The notes: a model not told the origin generated them from the sequence alone. A stretch of 64,000 nt of DNA from Prochlorococcus sp. AG-347-K15 (GCA_003281415.1 QCCC01000004.1:1-64000), one strand, 5' to 3'. Shown: positions 36,274 through 48,380, counted from the stretch's first letter. Translations and numbers: made by a program.

Positions 36274-36831
36274 TTATACAAATATTTCTTTTTCTGTGAT
36301 AAAGCCCGATAAAGGAATATCCCACTCAGCTCTGGTTAATGGAATCGTACTTACACAATTAGAAGTTAATACTCCAATGCATGGAACATTTCTCCAATCA
36401 TTATCTTTCCTTAATTTATCAAAATAACCGCCTCCATAACCTAATCTTGTTAAATTTTTATCAATGGAAAGACATGGTACAAATATCACGCTTATCTGTA
36501 AATAACTTAATGGGGAAGTGTTATTTGGACTTAGTATCCCCTCAGAATCTTTGGTAAGAGGTTTTTCGTCCCATGGATAAAATAACAACTCTTTTTTATC
36601 TTTACAGCTAGGCAAAGCTAAACTAAATTTTTTTTTAAGACTTCTTATATCAACTTCATTTTTTAGAGGCCAATATATACCTATGTAACCAATATTTTTA
36701 TATCCCTTAACAAATGAATCAATATATAATCTTACATTCTTTTCAACATTTTCTCTTTGATAAAGAGAAATCCCATCTCTTAGTTTTCTAAACTTATCCC
36801 TCTCCAATTTCTTATTTTCAAAGATCGTCAT
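36274..36831 (-). CDS. 5-formyltetrahydrofolate cyclo-ligase
   Basis: YWPLKNEVDIRSL, PCLSIDKNLTRLGYGGGYFDK. Confidence 0.93.
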   Translation of the reverse strand: MTIFENKKLERDKFRKLRDGISLYQRENVEKNVRLYIDSFVKGYKNIGYIGIYWPLKNEVDIRSLKKKFSLALPSCKDKKELLFYPWDEKPLTKDSEGILSPNNTSPLSYLQISVIFVPCLSIDKNLTRLGYGGGYFDKLRKDNDWRNVPCIGVLTSNCVSTIPLTRAEWDIPLSGFITEKEIFV

Positions 36832-36840
36832 ATTAAATTT

Positions 36841-37314
36841 TCAGTTAAAGCCATCCACATTTAGTTTTGTGAGTGCTATAGCCAATGCATCTGCTGAATC
36901 ATCAGGTTTTGGAGGTTTATTAAGATCTAAGTTATACATAACAGCATCAAGAATATCTTTCTTAGATGCCTTTCCAGATCCAGCAATTGTTAATTTTATC
37001 TGAGCAGGTGAATACTCGCTAACATGAATTTTTTTAGAGGCTAATACCATCATAATAACCCCTCTGGCCTGCACCACACTAATGGTAGTGCTTGACCTGT
37101 AAAAGAAAAATTTTTCTACTGCAGCTGCAGTTGGGTTCCAATGATTTATTAGTTCATTAAGATCTTGGAATATCTCATAAAGTCTATCTTCTTCTTTTTT
37201 ATCTTTACCTGTCTCTATAACGCCGCAATCTAATAATACCTTTCTTTCATCTTCTATCTCAATTATTCCATAACCAACTCTAGCTAATCCAGGGTCAATC
37301 CCAATTATTCTCAC
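36841..37314 (-). CDS. ruvC: Holliday junction resolvase RuvC
   Basis: [51 protein letters not shown]. Confidence 0.97.
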   Translation of the reverse strand: MRIIGIDPGLARVGYGIIEIEDERKVLLDCGVIETGKDKKEEDRLYEIFQDLNELINHWNPTAAAVEKFFFYRSSTTISVVQARGVIMMVLASKKIHVSEYSPAQIKLTIAGSGKASKKDILDAVMYNLDLNKPPKPDDSADALAIALTKLNVDGFN

Positions 37315-37319
37315 TGTTA

Positions 37320-38408
37320 TTAAGCTTCAGCAGACAATTGAAATTTTGAAAGATTTTCTTTTTCATCTAAATCAAATACTTTACAAAAAGCTTGAATAAC
37401 TCTTTCACCTGAATCAACTTGTTCTAAAGGATCTTTTCTAAGTCTATGTCTTAAAGAACAAGAAATAACCCTTGCTATGTCATCTTCTTGCACTTCAGTT
37501 CTGCCCTCAAATGCTGCAATTGCCCTTGCTGATCGATTTGTAACAATATCTCCACGTAAACCATCTACATCTAGTTCTCCGCAAATTGCAGAAATATTCA
37601 ATCTTAAGTCATCGTCCATTTGAACAGAATTTAATATTTCTTGTGCCTTAATAACTTTTTGTTGAAGTTCATCCTGTTGTTTCTCAACACTCAACGAAAA
37701 CTCATCAGGATTATCATCAAAAGAAGTTCTTTGATCAACCACTTGAACTCTTAATTCAGCATCTCTAACTGTCTTAACTTCAACACTCATTCCGAACCGA
37801 TCCAATAGTTGAGGCCTTAATTCACCTTCTTCTGGATTTCCTGAACCAATAAGAACAAACCTCGCAGGATGTCGAACTGAGACTCCCTCCCTTTCAACTG
37901 TATTCCATCCGGAAGCCGCTGAATCTAAAAGTACATCAACTAAATGATCATCAAGTAAATTCACTTCATCAACGTATAGTAAACCCCTATTAGCTTTTGC
38001 TAATAGACCTGGTTCGAATGCCTTAACACCTTCGCTCAAAGCCTTCTCTATATCAATGGTTCCACAAAGCCTGTCTTCAGTAGCCCCTAAAGGCAAATCA
38101 ACCATAGGTACTTGTTTTTGAATACCTTCTAGATTTTCTCCTTGAGTAATTTTTTCCAACACTTCTTTACTTTGTAAATCAGGATCGACTAGTGAACTAT
38201 TATATGGATCGTCTTTAACAACATCGATTGCAGGCAACAAATCAGCTAAGGCTCTTATTGTAGTAGACTTTCCAGTCCCTCTATCACCCATTATCATCAC
38301 GCCTCCAATTCTTGGATCAATAACATTTAACAAGAGAGCTAATTTCATTTCTTCTTGACCAATTACTGCTGTAAAAGGAAAAACTCTTCTTTTCTTTGTT
38401 GTAGGCAC
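37320..38408 (-). CDS. chlI: magnesium chelatase ATPase subunit I
   Basis: [45 protein letters not shown]. Confidence 0.98.
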   Translation of the reverse strand: MPTTKKRRVFPFTAVIGQEEMKLALLLNVIDPRIGGVMIMGDRGTGKSTTIRALADLLPAIDVVKDDPYNSSLVDPDLQSKEVLEKITQGENLEGIQKQVPMVDLPLGATEDRLCGTIDIEKALSEGVKAFEPGLLAKANRGLLYVDEVNLLDDHLVDVLLDSAASGWNTVEREGVSVRHPARFVLIGSGNPEEGELRPQLLDRFGMSVEVKTVRDAELRVQVVDQRTSFDDNPDEFSLSVEKQQDELQQKVIKAQEILNSVQMDDDLRLNISAICGELDVDGLRGDIVTNRSARAIAAFEGRTEVQEDDIARVISCSLRHRLRKDPLEQVDSGERVIQAFCKVFDLDEKENLSKFQLSAEA

Positions 38409-38525
38409 AGTTTTAGTTTTCTTAAATATTCAAATAATCAATAGATGTTACTTCAGAAAATGTTTTTAGTAAATATCCCCATCAAATTAAAACAAGAAGT
38501 GAATAATAACTAATCAAATTTATTC

Positions 38526-39281
38526 TTACTTATTTTTTTTTGAATTGTTCAAAAACCAGTTAATTTGATGGACAATTCCTCTTAAAACATTTATTTCGTG
38601 CATGGATGTATTTGCCCTCAAAATAAAATTCTTAAATTTACTGATTTTTGCCTTGGAGGTATGTTTTAAGAGATATCCAACTCGCAAAAGCATTTCCTCT
38701 ATCTCCACATATGTATCATGTACTTCTTTCGTTGATGCTAAGTTAAAAACTTTTAATTCATTATTTAAATTCTTTTTAGAAGATTTATTTAATTCATATA
38801 AAACTATTGAAACAGCGTGAGAAAGATTTAATGAAGGATTATTCTGAGAAGTTGGGATATTAAAAGTTTTATTAGCCAGAAGCAATTCATCGTTAGTTAA
38901 CCCCCTATCTTCTCGTCCAAATATAATTGCTAAATTATTTATCTTCTTAAAAGATAAAGTCCAATCAAATATATCTTCAGAAGATCCAAAAAATGAATCT
39001 TTCTTTACATTAATCCTCCCACAAGATGCTAGAACTAAATCACAATCAAAAAGTGCGTTTTGAAGATCATCAAAAATCTTACAATTTTCGAGAAATTTTT
39101 GCCCTTTAAGTGCCATTTTTCTTGCTTCTAAAGAGAAGATATCGCATTTTGGAGAAACAATTCTTAATTCATCAACCTCAAAGTTGGAGCATAATCTTGC
39201 AACGCTCCCAACGTTTAAAGGCCCATTTGGTTCAACTAATATTACCTTTAAATTAGAAAAATTTTTTTTCTCCAAAATCAT
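38526..39281 (-). CDS. TrmH/TrmJ-type SPOUT RNA methyltransferase
   Basis: VEPNGPLNVGSVARLCSNF, IFGREDRGLTNDEL, NPSLNLSHAVSIVLYE. Confidence 0.92.
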   Translation of the reverse strand: MILEKKNFSNLKVILVEPNGPLNVGSVARLCSNFEVDELRIVSPKCDIFSLEARKMALKGQKFLENCKIFDDLQNALFDCDLVLASCGRINVKKDSFFGSSEDIFDWTLSFKKINNLAIIFGREDRGLTNDELLLANKTFNIPTSQNNPSLNLSHAVSIVLYELNKSSKKNLNNELKVFNLASTKEVHDTYVEIEEMLLRVGYLLKHTSKAKISKFKNFILRANTSMHEINVLRGIVHQINWFLNNSKKNK

Positions 39282-39664
39282 TCAAGGCTATGAAGATACT
39301 TTAATAAATTAGACATATTTGCAGGATCAATTTCAAAACTAGGCATCGGAGGAGTAAGTCCACCAGTAACTTGTTTAATTATCTCTTTATCATTCAAACG
39401 TGTAGTTATTGAGTGTAAGTCTGGGCCAACTAATCCTCTTGCTGTAATTCCATGACACCCAACACAATTTATTTTAAAAAGAGCATCTCCTTCCTCTACA
39501 GAGCCATTAAGCTCAAGAGTTTCAATAATATATTTGTTATTTTCATGATGATTCACAAAAAATATTGAAAAACATATCAGTAATACAAAAAAAATAATAA
39601 AAAAAATTCTCAAGAATTCTCTTTTAAAGTCTATTTCTGCTGCAGATGATGAAGATGTTGACAC
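39278..39664 (-). CDS. cytM: membrane-anchored c-type cytochrome, cytochrome cM-like
   Basis: N-terminal TM, CVGCH heme motif, [16 protein letters not shown]. Confidence 0.82.
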   Translation of the reverse strand: MSTSSSSAAEIDFKREFLRIFFIIFFVLLICFSIFFVNHHENNKYIIETLELNGSVEEGDALFKINCVGCHGITARGLVGPDLHSITTRLNDKEIIKQVTGGLTPPMPSFEIDPANMSNLLKYLHSLE

Positions 39665-39719
39665 AAAAAATAATCTCTATGTAACAATTGTGAATAAGAA
39701 ATTCAAAAAAGGCAAAAAA

Positions 39720-39839
39720 ATGATCGAGCCTCTTCTATGTGGAATTGTTTTAGGGTTAGTTCCAATAACTCTTCTTGGATTATTCGTGAGTGCATGGAAT
39801 CAATATAGAAGAGGTTCAGGGATGTTGGACATTGATTAA
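39720..39839 (+). CDS. petG: cytochrome b6-f complex subunit 5 PetG
   Basis: [39 protein letters not shown]; manual translation. Confidence 0.95.
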   Translation: MIEPLLCGIVLGLVPITLLGLFVSAWNQYRRGSGMLDID

Positions 39840-40415
39840 GAATGTTAATCGTGATTGTCCATAGTCTCTTACATCTATAGTTTCCCATAAAGTACTTTTT
39901 TTAATAATTAGCTTTGGAGAATGTTCACAAATAACTATTGAATCTTTTTTTAAGAAATTACAATTAAATATTTGATTTAAAACTAATTCATGAAAATTAG
40001 CATCATAAGGAGGGTCTAGATAAACAAAATCAAATTTAAATTTGTCTAAATCCAAAATTTTAGAAGAAAAGTTTCTCTCGTAATTTGGTTTTGTCCAGTT
40101 CAAAACGTCTTTACAAATAACTTCAATATCATTTCTCCTATTGTCTATATCTTGTAACGAGAATAAATTTTTTAAGCAAATTTTTGAGTTGTTTTTGTTT
40201 TTTTCAATTGCAATTATTTTTCTTGCCCCATGATTATATGCTTCACAAGATATCGCTCCTGTTCCACTAAATAAATCTAACCAGTTACTATTTACAACTC
40301 TGTTGTTTAGTATATTAAATAAAGCTTCTCTAACTCTCAAAGTTGTAGGTCTCGTACAAATATTATTTGGACTTTGGAGTCTTTTACCACCTATTAATCT
40401 TAAGTTAGTCTTCAT
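39816..40415 (-). CDS. rsmD: 16S rRNA (guanine966-N2)-methyltransferase RsmD
   Basis: IGGKRLQSP...[39 protein letters not shown]. Confidence 0.95.
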   Translation of the reverse strand: MKTNLRLIGGKRLQSPNNICTRPTTLRVREALFNILNNRVVNSNWLDLFSGTGAISCEAYNHGARKIIAIEKNKNNSKICLKNLFSLQDIDNRRNDIEVICKDVLNWTKPNYERNFSSKILDLDKFKFDFVYLDPPYDANFHELVLNQIFNCNFLKKDSIVICEHSPKLIIKKSTLWETIDVRDYGQSRLTFLINVQHP

Positions 40416-40427
40416 CCCTAATCATAT

Positions 40428-41045
40428 TTATTGAATATTACTAAGCCATCTTCTCAAAAGTTTTTCTCCAGTTTTACCAGATTTTTCTGGATGAAATTGA
40501 CAGGCCAATAAATTATCATTCTCAATCATTGCAGTTAATTTTTCGGAACCATAATCAACCTGAGCTGCGATAAGCCTTGAATCATCCGGGATTGCATGAT
40601 AGGAATGTACAAAATAGACCCAATTGTTTAATTCTTCAAGCCCTAATAAAGTATTTGGTTTTGTTGGCAAAAGTTGGCACCAACCCATGTGAGGGATTCT
40701 TTGGTTAACAATATTAGGTATTTTTTGTATTTTTCCTTTTAAAATTCCCAGTCCTTGAACTTCTCCTTCATCACTAGATTCAAAAAGGATTTGGAGACCT
40801 AAACATATTCCCAAAAAAGACTTCCCACTTTTAATCCAATTTTTCAAATCAGTTATCAAATCAGTATTTATAAGATTATTCATAGCTGGATCAAATGCTC
40901 CAACTCCAGGAAGTATTATTGCTTTACAAAGCTTAGACTCATTAAAGTTTTTAATTAATATTATTTCTTCTCCAAGACTTTCTAGAGATTTTGTTACAGA
41001 ATGAATGTTACCCATTCCATAATCAATAAGTCCAATTTTATGCAA
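40428..41045 (-). CDS. hisH: imidazole glycerol phosphate synthase subunit HisH
   Basis: IDYGMGNIHSVTKSLE, GVGAFDPAM, FLGICLGLQILFESSDEG, CQFHPEKSG. Confidence 0.97.
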   Translation of the reverse strand: MHKIGLIDYGMGNIHSVTKSLESLGEEIILIKNFNESKLCKAIILPGVGAFDPAMNNLINTDLITDLKNWIKSGKSFLGICLGLQILFESSDEGEVQGLGILKGKIQKIPNIVNQRIPHMGWCQLLPTKPNTLLGLEELNNWVYFVHSYHAIPDDSRLIAAQVDYGSEKLTAMIENDNLLACQFHPEKSGKTGEKLLRRWLSNIQ

Positions 41046-41056
41046 AGATTTTAAAT

Positions 41057-41380
41057 TTATAAATGCTTAGTTAAAGTACTCGAAAGAGTTGCTTTTGGTA
41101 CAGCCCCAACAACAGTATCAACCTTTTGACCTCCTTTGAAAATCATTAGAGTAGGAATACTTCTGATTCCGTATTGACTGGCAACATTTGGATTCTCATC
41201 TGTGTTTAATTTAAAGACTTTAATTTTCCCTTCAAAGTCTTTTGAGATTTCTTCTACAACTGGTGCAACCATCCTACATGGACCACACCATGGTGCCCAA
41301 AAATCAACCAATACTGGTAGATCACTTTGAAGTACATCTTTGTCAAATGAAGAATCAGTTACGGCTGGAGCTGATGACAT
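41057..41380 (-). CDS. trxA: thioredoxin
   Basis: [35 protein letters not shown]. Confidence 0.98.
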   Translation of the reverse strand: MSSAPAVTDSSFDKDVLQSDLPVLVDFWAPWCGPCRMVAPVVEEISKDFEGKIKVFKLNTDENPNVASQYGIRSIPTLMIFKGGQKVDTVVGAVPKATLSSTLTKHL

Positions 41381-41471
41381 AATTTAAGTATTCCTTTTTG
41401 AAAATTTAGCAGGCAATTCTTTTAAGTGATGATTTCATTACAGATAAAATAATATAAGTAACAAAATATCT

Positions 41472-41532
41472 AAAAAAAGCCCGATTAATCGGGCGATTTA
41501 GTGTGTGAGGAGTATGGGGTTTCCCCCATCAT
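41472..41532 (-). ncRNA. yfr1: Yfr1 small RNA
   Basis: Minus strand AUGGGGGAAACCCCAU hairpin, unpaired ACUCCUCACACAC, terminator hairpin GCCCGAUUAAUCGGGC+U7; lies in the guaB-type/trxA spacer. Confidence 0.93.
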
Positions 41533-41615
41533 TTAATAATAACTCCTAATTAGATAATTGTTCAATTTAATGCTTAATTCTCTAAGGTTTTTAATTTCGC
41601 TCTTAATGAACTGAA

Positions 41616-42791
41616 CTACTTACCCATCCCAAGCTGCTGAGCTTTTTGATAAACCTTACCTTCTGTAAGAAGCGATGGCGCGATAACTATTTCAACTTCC
41701 TGCATTTCTTTAATGTTTTTAGCCCCAAGAGTACTCATTGATGTTCTTATGGCTCCTAATAAATTATGTGTCCCATCGTCAAGAAGAGCTGGGCCTTTAA
41801 TTATCCTTTCTAAGGATCCTGTAGAACCAACTTCAATTCTTGTACCTCTTGGTAATAGAGGACTTGGAGTCGCCATCCCCCAGTGAAATCCTTTACCTGG
41901 AGCATTTGAGGATTTAGCTATTGGTGATCCAATCATTACAGCATCTGCACCGCATGCCAAACATTTACAAATATCTCCGCCGGTTACAATTCCTCCATCA
42001 CCAATAATAGGAATATAACGACCACTTTCTTGAAAGTAATCATTCCTTGCAGTACTACAATCAGCGATTGCAGTTGCTTGAGGGATTCCAATTCCTAATA
42101 CACCTCTTGAAGTACATGCCGCTCCAGGTCCTATACCAACCATTAAACCTGCAACTCCAGCTTCCATTAGAAGTTTGGCAACTTCATAAGTGACACAATT
42201 ACCCGCTACGACTGGGACATTCATATCTTGGCAGAGATCTTTAATATTTAAGGTTTCCTTATCTTCCATACCAATATGTTCAGTTGAAACAACTGTTCCT
42301 TGAAGGAAAAATATATCTATTTTGGAATTATTAAGTGTTTCTTTAAACTTAATAGCAGCTTGAGGCGTTCCACTAAAAGCTGCGATGCCTCCTCTTTCTT
42401 TGACCTCATTTATTCTTTGTAAAATCAATTTCTCCTTGACCGGTTCACTGTATATCTTCTGCATTAATGGAACAAAATCATTCTTCCCAACTGATGCTAT
42501 TTGATTCAATATTTCATCAGGTTTTTCATATCGTGTTTGTATACCCTCCATATTAATAACCCCTAGAGATCCTAATTTTGTGAGTTCTACAGCTGTATTT
42601 ACATCAACAACGCTGTCCATAGCACTAGCTACAATCGGAACTTCTCTTTTGAAATCACCTATTGACCAAGAAGTATCAGTCAAATCGTAATCAAGTGTCC
42701 TTTTACCAGGGACTAAAGCTATTTCATCAATACCATAAGCCCTTCTTACTTTTTTATTTAAGCCAAGTTCAATATTCACGGAATTTTTCAT
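41616..42791 (-). CDS. GuaB3-family IMP dehydrogenase-related protein
   Basis: VPIVASAMDSVVD, VGIGPGAACTSRGVLGIGIPQ, IIGDGGIVTGGDICKCLACGADAVMIG; start set at MKNSVNIELGLNKKVRRAYG (ORF opens at 42848). Confidence 0.92.
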   Translation of the reverse strand: MKNSVNIELGLNKKVRRAYGIDEIALVPGKRTLDYDLTDTSWSIGDFKREVPIVASAMDSVVDVNTAVELTKLGSLGVINMEGIQTRYEKPDEILNQIASVGKNDFVPLMQKIYSEPVKEKLILQRINEVKERGGIAAFSGTPQAAIKFKETLNNSKIDIFFLQGTVVSTEHIGMEDKETLNIKDLCQDMNVPVVAGNCVTYEVAKLLMEAGVAGLMVGIGPGAACTSRGVLGIGIPQATAIADCSTARNDYFQESGRYIPIIGDGGIVTGGDICKCLACGADAVMIGSPIAKSSNAPGKGFHWGMATPSPLLPRGTRIEVGSTGSLERIIKGPALLDDGTHNLLGAIRTSMSTLGAKNIKEMQEVEIVIAPSLLTEGKVYQKAQQLGMGK

Positions 42792-42957
42792 TATTCTGAT
42801 TAAATTAACAACTAAAGGGGTAATAAGCCAAGGTTTATTTAAAAACAACAGGTTTTATTTTGATTTGTGTGTAAATGTGAGTATTTGAGAATTAAATAAA
42901 TCTTTTTTTTTATTCATTATGACAATCAGCGATTATTATTAAATAAAGGATTTTTGT

Positions 42958-45555
42958 ATGTCTGATATTTTAGATTCCGATAACTCAGGATTAAGCGAAG
43001 ATAACGACCGAATTATTCAGACTGACTTAAGAAATGAGATGTCGCGCTCTTATATAGAATATGCAATGAGCGTTATTGTTGGTCGTGCTCTTCCAGATGC
43101 AAGGGATGGATTAAAACCTGTTCATAGAAGAATTCTTTATGCAATGTATGAACTTGGTTTGACTAGCGGTAGACCATATAGAAAATGTGCAAGAGTTGTT
43201 GGAGAAGTACTTGGTAAATACCACCCACATGGTGATACAGCTGTTTATGATGCTTTGGTTAGGATGGCTCAGGATTTCTCTATGAGAATGCCACTCATAG
43301 ATGGCCATGGAAACTTTGGTTCTGTAGATAACGACCCTCCAGCAGCAATGAGATATACAGAATCTCGTTTACAGTCTCTTACAGATGAAAGTTTACTAGA
43401 GGATATTGAATCTGAAACTGTAGATTTTGCCGATAATTTTGACGGTTCTCAACAAGAGCCAACAGTTTTACCGGCCAGAATTCCTCAACTACTTCTAAAT
43501 GGATCATCTGGAATAGCAGTAGGAATGGCAACTAATATTCCACCTCATAACTTAGGGGAATTAATTAATGGTCTTAAATCAATAATTAAAAATCCCTCAA
43601 TTGAAGATAGAGAACTTTTTGAAATAATTAAGGGTCCTGATTTCCCCACAGGTGGTCAAATTTTAAGCAGAGATGGTATTAGAGAAACTTTCAAGACCGG
43701 AAGGGGTTCAATAACCATGAGAGGTGTAGCAAATATTGAGCAAATTAAAGCCCCTGGTAGGGTAGAAAAGGATGCAGTAATAATTACAGAGCTTCCATTT
43801 CAAACTAATAAAGCGGCATTGATAGAAAGAATTGCAGACTTAGTTAATGATAAAAAATTAGAAGGTATTTCTGATATTAGAGATGAAAGTGATCGAGATG
43901 GAATGAGAATTGTTATTGAACTAAAAAGGGATGCCTACCCACAAGTAGTTTTAAATAATTTATTTAAGTTAACACCTCTACAAAATAACTTTAGTGCGAA
44001 TATCCTAGCTTTAGTAAAAGGAGAGCCCACAACACTTTCGCTAAGGAAAATGTTAGACGTTTTTCTAGATTTTAGGGTTGAGACAATAAGGCGAAGAACA
44101 GCATTTTTATTAAAAAAGGCAGAAGAAAGAGATCACATTGTAAAGGGTCTTTTATTGGCCTTAGATGCTATGGATGAAATTATAAATCTAATAAGATCAG
44201 CAAAAGATACAGTTTCAGCTCGAGAAAAATTACAAAACGACCATAAATTATCTTCCATACAGGCAGATGCAATTCTACAAATGCAGTTAAGAAGATTAAC
44301 AGCACTTGAAGCAGATAAAATCAAAGGTGAACATGATGAGTTAACCCAAAAAATCAACCTTTATCAGCAAATATTAAATAGTAAAGAAAGAATTTTTGAA
44401 ATTATTCTTGAAGAACTTAATAAAATCGATGAAAGATTCTCTTCTCCCAGGAAAACAGAAATACTAGATTTAGGCGGCGGATTAGATGATATTGATCTCA
44501 TAGCTAATGACAGATCCGTAGTTCTCTTAACTGAAGCAGGTTACTTAAAAAGAATGCCTGTTAATGATTTTGAATCCACCAGTCGTGGTTCAAGGGGTAA
44601 AGCTGGCACAAAAACCAAAGAAGATGATGACGTGAAATTATTTATAAGCTGTAACGATCATGATACACTTTTGCTTTTCAGTGATAGAGGAGTAGCTTAT
44701 GCTCTCCCAGCATATAGGGTTCCTATGAGTAGCAGAACAGCAAAAGGGACTCCATCAGTTCAACTACTCCCAATTCCAAGAGAAGAAAAAATAACTTCAC
44801 TAGTTGCTGTGGATTCTTTTGTTGACGATCGTTATTTATTAATGCTAACCAAATCTGGCTTTATAAAAAGAACTGCACTTTCTGCTTTCTCAAAAATTCG
44901 CTCAAATGGGCTAATAGCAATTAATCTTGAGGATGGAGATGCTCTAACCTGGGTCAGACTATCAAAAGAAGGTGATAGTGTTTTAATTGGATCTAGAACA
45001 GGAATAGCGATTCATTTCAGACTAGATATCAATGAATTAAGACCACTTGGCAGAACAGCTAGAGGGGTTAAATCAATGAACTTGAGAGATGGAGACAATC
45101 TAGTTTCTATGGATGTTTTAACATCTAATTTGGTTGATCAATTGGCTAAAATTGAAGAACTCACAGAAGATCTTGATGATAATTTTGAGGAAAACTCTTC
45201 AGATGGTCCATGGGTATTAATAGCCAGTGCATTTGGACTAGGAAAGAGAGTACCTGTAGCTCAGTTTAGATTACAAAAAAGAGCAGGCATGGGTTTGAGA
45301 GCAATAAAATTTAGAATTAAAGATGATCAGCTAGTTTGTTTGAAGGTCCTTGGCGAGGGAGAAGAATTACTGCTTGTGACAGAAAAAGGCGTAATAGTAA
45401 GAACAAACGCAGATAAAATCTCTCAGCAATCCAGGGCGGCTACAGGAGTAAAATTACAAAGATTAGATGACGGTGATCATTTATCTGAAGTGGTATTGGT
45501 ACCTCGTGAACAAATAGAGGAAAAAGACCAAACTAGCTCAGTCGAACAAAACTAA
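42958..45555 (+). CDS. gyrA: DNA gyrase subunit A
   Basis: [38 protein letters not shown]; GyrA beta-propeller repeats. Confidence 0.97.
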   Translation: MSDILDSDNSGLSEDNDRIIQTDLRNEMSRSYIEYAMSVIVGRALPDARDGLKPVHRRILYAMYELGLTSGRPYRKCARVVGEVLGKYHPHGDTAVYDALVRMAQDFSMRMPLIDGHGNFGSVDNDPPAAMRYTESRLQSLTDESLLEDIESETVDFADNFDGSQQEPTVLPARIPQLLLNGSSGIAVGMATNIPPHNLGELINGLKSIIKNPSIEDRELFEIIKGPDFPTGGQILSRDGIRETFKTGRGSITMRGVANIEQIKAPGRVEKDAVIITELPFQTNKAALIERIADLVNDKKLEGISDIRDESDRDGMRIVIELKRDAYPQVVLNNLFKLTPLQNNFSANILALVKGEPTTLSLRKMLDVFLDFRVETIRRRTAFLLKKAEERDHIVKGLLLALDAMDEIINLIRSAKDTVSAREKLQNDHKLSSIQADAILQMQLRRLTALEADKIKGEHDELTQKINLYQQILNSKERIFEIILEELNKIDERFSSPRKTEILDLGGGLDDIDLIANDRSVVLLTEAGYLKRMPVNDFESTSRGSRGKAGTKTKEDDDVKLFISCNDHDTLLLFSDRGVAYALPAYRVPMSSRTAKGTPSVQLLPIPREEKITSLVAVDSFVDDRYLLMLTKSGFIKRTALSAFSKIRSNGLIAINLEDGDALTWVRLSKEGDSVLIGSRTGIAIHFRLDINELRPLGRTARGVKSMNLRDGDNLVSMDVLTSNLVDQLAKIEELTEDLDDNFEENSSDGPWVLIASAFGLGKRVPVAQFRLQKRAGMGLRAIKFRIKDDQLVCLKVLGEGEELLLVTEKGVIVRTNADKISQQSRAATGVKLQRLDDGDHLSEVVLVPREQIEEKDQTSSVEQN

Positions 45556-45579
45556 AAGCCTTATGGTTAGCTAAATAAT

Positions 45580-46791
45580 ATGGAAATACTTGATATTTTA
45601 ATTTTAGGTTCAGGTCCTGCAGCATTATGTTTAGCTTCAGAATTAGCCAAGCAGGATCTAAATATTAAGGGAATATCAACAAAATCTCCAAATGAAAAAT
45701 GGGAGAATACATATGGTATTTGGGCATCTGAATTAGAAGAATTAGGATTAGAGTCCTTGTTATCTCACCGATGGCGTAAAACAGTTAGTTTTTTTGGAAA
45801 TGGGGAAAATAAAAAAGGGGATACTCCGACAAAACACAACTACGATTATGGTTTAATAAATCAAGAAGCCTTTCAAAATGAGCTTTTAAAAAAATGTAAG
45901 GGGATTGAATGGTTGAATGAAACAGCAAAAGACATTAAAGAAAAGAATAAACTATCTGAGGTAATTTGTTTTTCAGGTCTCAAAATAAAGGCGAGATTAG
46001 TTATTGATGCAAGTGGTCATAAAAGTAATTTTGTAAAAAGACCAGTTCAAAATGAAATCGCTCAACAAGCTGCTTACGGAATTGTAGGTAAATTTTCATC
46101 ACCACCTGTTAATAAAGAACAATTTGTTCTAATGGATTTTCGTCCAAATCATTTAAACAATGAAGAAAAGTTATCATCTCCTTCCTTTCTTTATGCAATG
46201 GATCTTGGCAACGAGACTTTTTTTGTTGAAGAAACTTCATTAGCTAGTTATCCTGCATTATCCCAAGAAAATCTAAAAAAAAGACTTTATAAAAGACTTA
46301 ATAGTAAAGGTATTGAGGTAAGTGAAATTTTTCATGAAGAGAATTGCCTTTTCCCTATGAATTTACCCCTCCCATTTAAAAAACAATTTGTACTTGGTTT
46401 CGGAGGGGCTGCAAGTATGGTTCATCCTGCATCAGGATACATGGTTGGATCTTTATTAAGAAGGGCTCCACTCCTTGCACAAAAATTAGCAATCTTTTTA
46501 AAAGAACCTCATCTAAGTTCACTAGAGTTAGCTTCAAAAGGTTGGGAAATTCTATGGCCTTTCGAGTTAACACAAAGGCATAAACTTTACCAATACGGGC
46601 TAAGAAGGTTGATGAGTTTTGACGAAAGTAGATTAAGAAGCTTTTTCTCAAATTTCTTTAGATTATCAACCAATGAATGGGTAGGTTTTCTTACTAATAC
46701 ACTTCCACTTCCAAAACTAATTTACGTGATGAGTAAGATGTTTATAAATTCGCCTCTAAAAGTAAAACTAGGAATGCTCAAGTTAAATTAG
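45580..46791 (+). CDS. crtL: lycopene cyclase (CrtL type)
   Basis: Dinucleotide-binding LILGSGPAALCLASELA, ENTYGIWASELEELGL, FGGAASMVHPASGYMVGSLLRRAP. Confidence 0.9.
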   Translation: MEILDILILGSGPAALCLASELAKQDLNIKGISTKSPNEKWENTYGIWASELEELGLESLLSHRWRKTVSFFGNGENKKGDTPTKHNYDYGLINQEAFQNELLKKCKGIEWLNETAKDIKEKNKLSEVICFSGLKIKARLVIDASGHKSNFVKRPVQNEIAQQAAYGIVGKFSSPPVNKEQFVLMDFRPNHLNNEEKLSSPSFLYAMDLGNETFFVEETSLASYPALSQENLKKRLYKRLNSKGIEVSEIFHEENCLFPMNLPLPFKKQFVLGFGGAASMVHPASGYMVGSLLRRAPLLAQKLAIFLKEPHLSSLELASKGWEILWPFELTQRHKLYQYGLRRLMSFDESRLRSFFSNFFRLSTNEWVGFLTNTLPLPKLIYVMSKMFINSPLKVKLGMLKLN

Positions 46792-46796
46792 TATTT

Positions 46797-48380
46797 TTAT
46801 TTTCGCCAATCATCAATATTAATATTGGGGAAGACCTTATCCTCTTCCTCAATATCTTCAAGAAATTTTAAATTAATATTAGAATGATTTTTAATCATTT
46901 TAACCAATTTCCAGAACCTGAATAAGTGTCTTTCTATTCTCTCTTTTGCAAGCTCAGTTGTAGTTCCAGCTCTTAGAATAAAACTCCAATCAGAAGACTC
47001 AGAAAGAAGTAGTTCTCTTGCAGCTTGCTTGAAGAGTCTTAGAGATAAATCATTATTAAAATTTTCCAAGCACAAATCTACGAATGTTGAGCCTGCCTTA
47101 GTGATTTCTGGGACGATCCATGCATTTGCATCATTAATCCAGTAATCATGGTAACCACCTTGCCCCCAGCTTGATGGCGATGGATCACAAATCTGAAGAT
47201 TTGGTTTTTGCATTAAGAATTCTTTTAAATTTGTAAGCTTTATTGAATATTTACGAGAGTTCTTTAGTAAATTTTCAATAAAAAAAGGTCCCTCATACCA
47301 CCAATGACCAAATAACTCTGCATCAAATGGAGCTACCAATAAAGGCTTAAAAGATGAGGATACATTCAATTTTTCTAGTTGTTTGGATCTCGCTAGAAGA
47401 TAGGCATCAGCATGATCTGCCACCTTATTTTTGGCTTCATTTTCAAGGTAAAACTCTTTTTTTCCTAAAGAAGTGTTTTCATCTGTAATCTTATGAAACT
47501 TTAAACCCAAAGGTCTTTTTGTTGAAATACCCTTGTTTTGGAGCTTTGAGAGAGGTAATTCCCAACCCAAATCTTTATGAAATTCCCTATAAACTTTGTC
47601 ACCTGGGAATCCATCCTTAGCAGACCAAACTGGCAAGGTTGACTCACTATCTCTCCCGAAAAACGCCACTCCTTTTTTCGAGCATATTGGAGCATACACA
47701 CCATATCTAGGCCTTGGCGTGGAGTTTAGGATCCCGTGTCCGTCTAAGATTGTATATCTGATTCCAGAATTAAATAGTATTTCATCTAAACCCTCATAAT
47801 ATGCGCATTCAGGCAACCAAATACCTAAAGGCTTTGTTTCAAAAATATCTTCATGGTTCCTAATGGCTGTATTAATTTGTCCTTTAATAGTTTCAGGATT
47901 CTCCCTTAGAATTGGCAAATATCCGTGAGTAGCAGCACAAGTAAGAATATCTAAATTTCCAGAGTTATTTAAAACCCTAAACTTCTCAATTAAATTTCCA
48001 GAACAATTTTGCCAATATAAGTATTTTTCATTAAGATTTTTCATTAAAAATGCAGATGCATTTTTTTCTTCTAATGACAGTTCATTTAATAAATCTTTCC
48101 TTGTTTTAAGCCAGCTAGGGAAAGTTTTTTTAATTTGTTCATTATTTAGAAGAGATAATAAAGTTGGAGACAAACTAATGGTAAGTTTTGTATTTTCAGG
48201 ATTTTCATTTTTGGAAGATTCTATTGATTGAAGAAGTGGTATATAACATTCTAAGATTGCCTGAAATAACCAATCTTCTTCTAAGGAGTTTTTTTCATTT
48301 TTTCTAACATAAGGTAGATGAGCATGTAAAACTATTGCTAACTGACCTAAAACATTTTTTTGGGGGTATTGCCCATTCAT
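46797..48380 (-). CDS. GH57-family 1,4-alpha-glucan branching enzyme-like protein
   Basis: VLHAHLPYVR, GIWLPECAYYEGLDEIL, LVAPFDAELFGHWWYEGPFF. Confidence 0.92.
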   Translation of the reverse strand: MNGQYPQKNVLGQLAIVLHAHLPYVRKNEKNSLEEDWLFQAILECYIPLLQSIESSKNENPENTKLTISLSPTLLSLLNNEQIKKTFPSWLKTRKDLLNELSLEEKNASAFLMKNLNEKYLYWQNCSGNLIEKFRVLNNSGNLDILTCAATHGYLPILRENPETIKGQINTAIRNHEDIFETKPLGIWLPECAYYEGLDEILFNSGIRYTILDGHGILNSTPRPRYGVYAPICSKKGVAFFGRDSESTLPVWSAKDGFPGDKVYREFHKDLGWELPLSKLQNKGISTKRPLGLKFHKITDENTSLGKKEFYLENEAKNKVADHADAYLLARSKQLEKLNVSSSFKPLLVAPFDAELFGHWWYEGPFFIENLLKNSRKYSIKLTNLKEFLMQKPNLQICDPSPSSWGQGGYHDYWINDANAWIVPEITKAGSTFVDLCLENFNNDLSLRLFKQAARELLLSESSDWSFILRAGTTTELAKERIERHLFRFWKLVKMIKNHSNINLKFLEDIEEEDKVFPNINIDDWRK

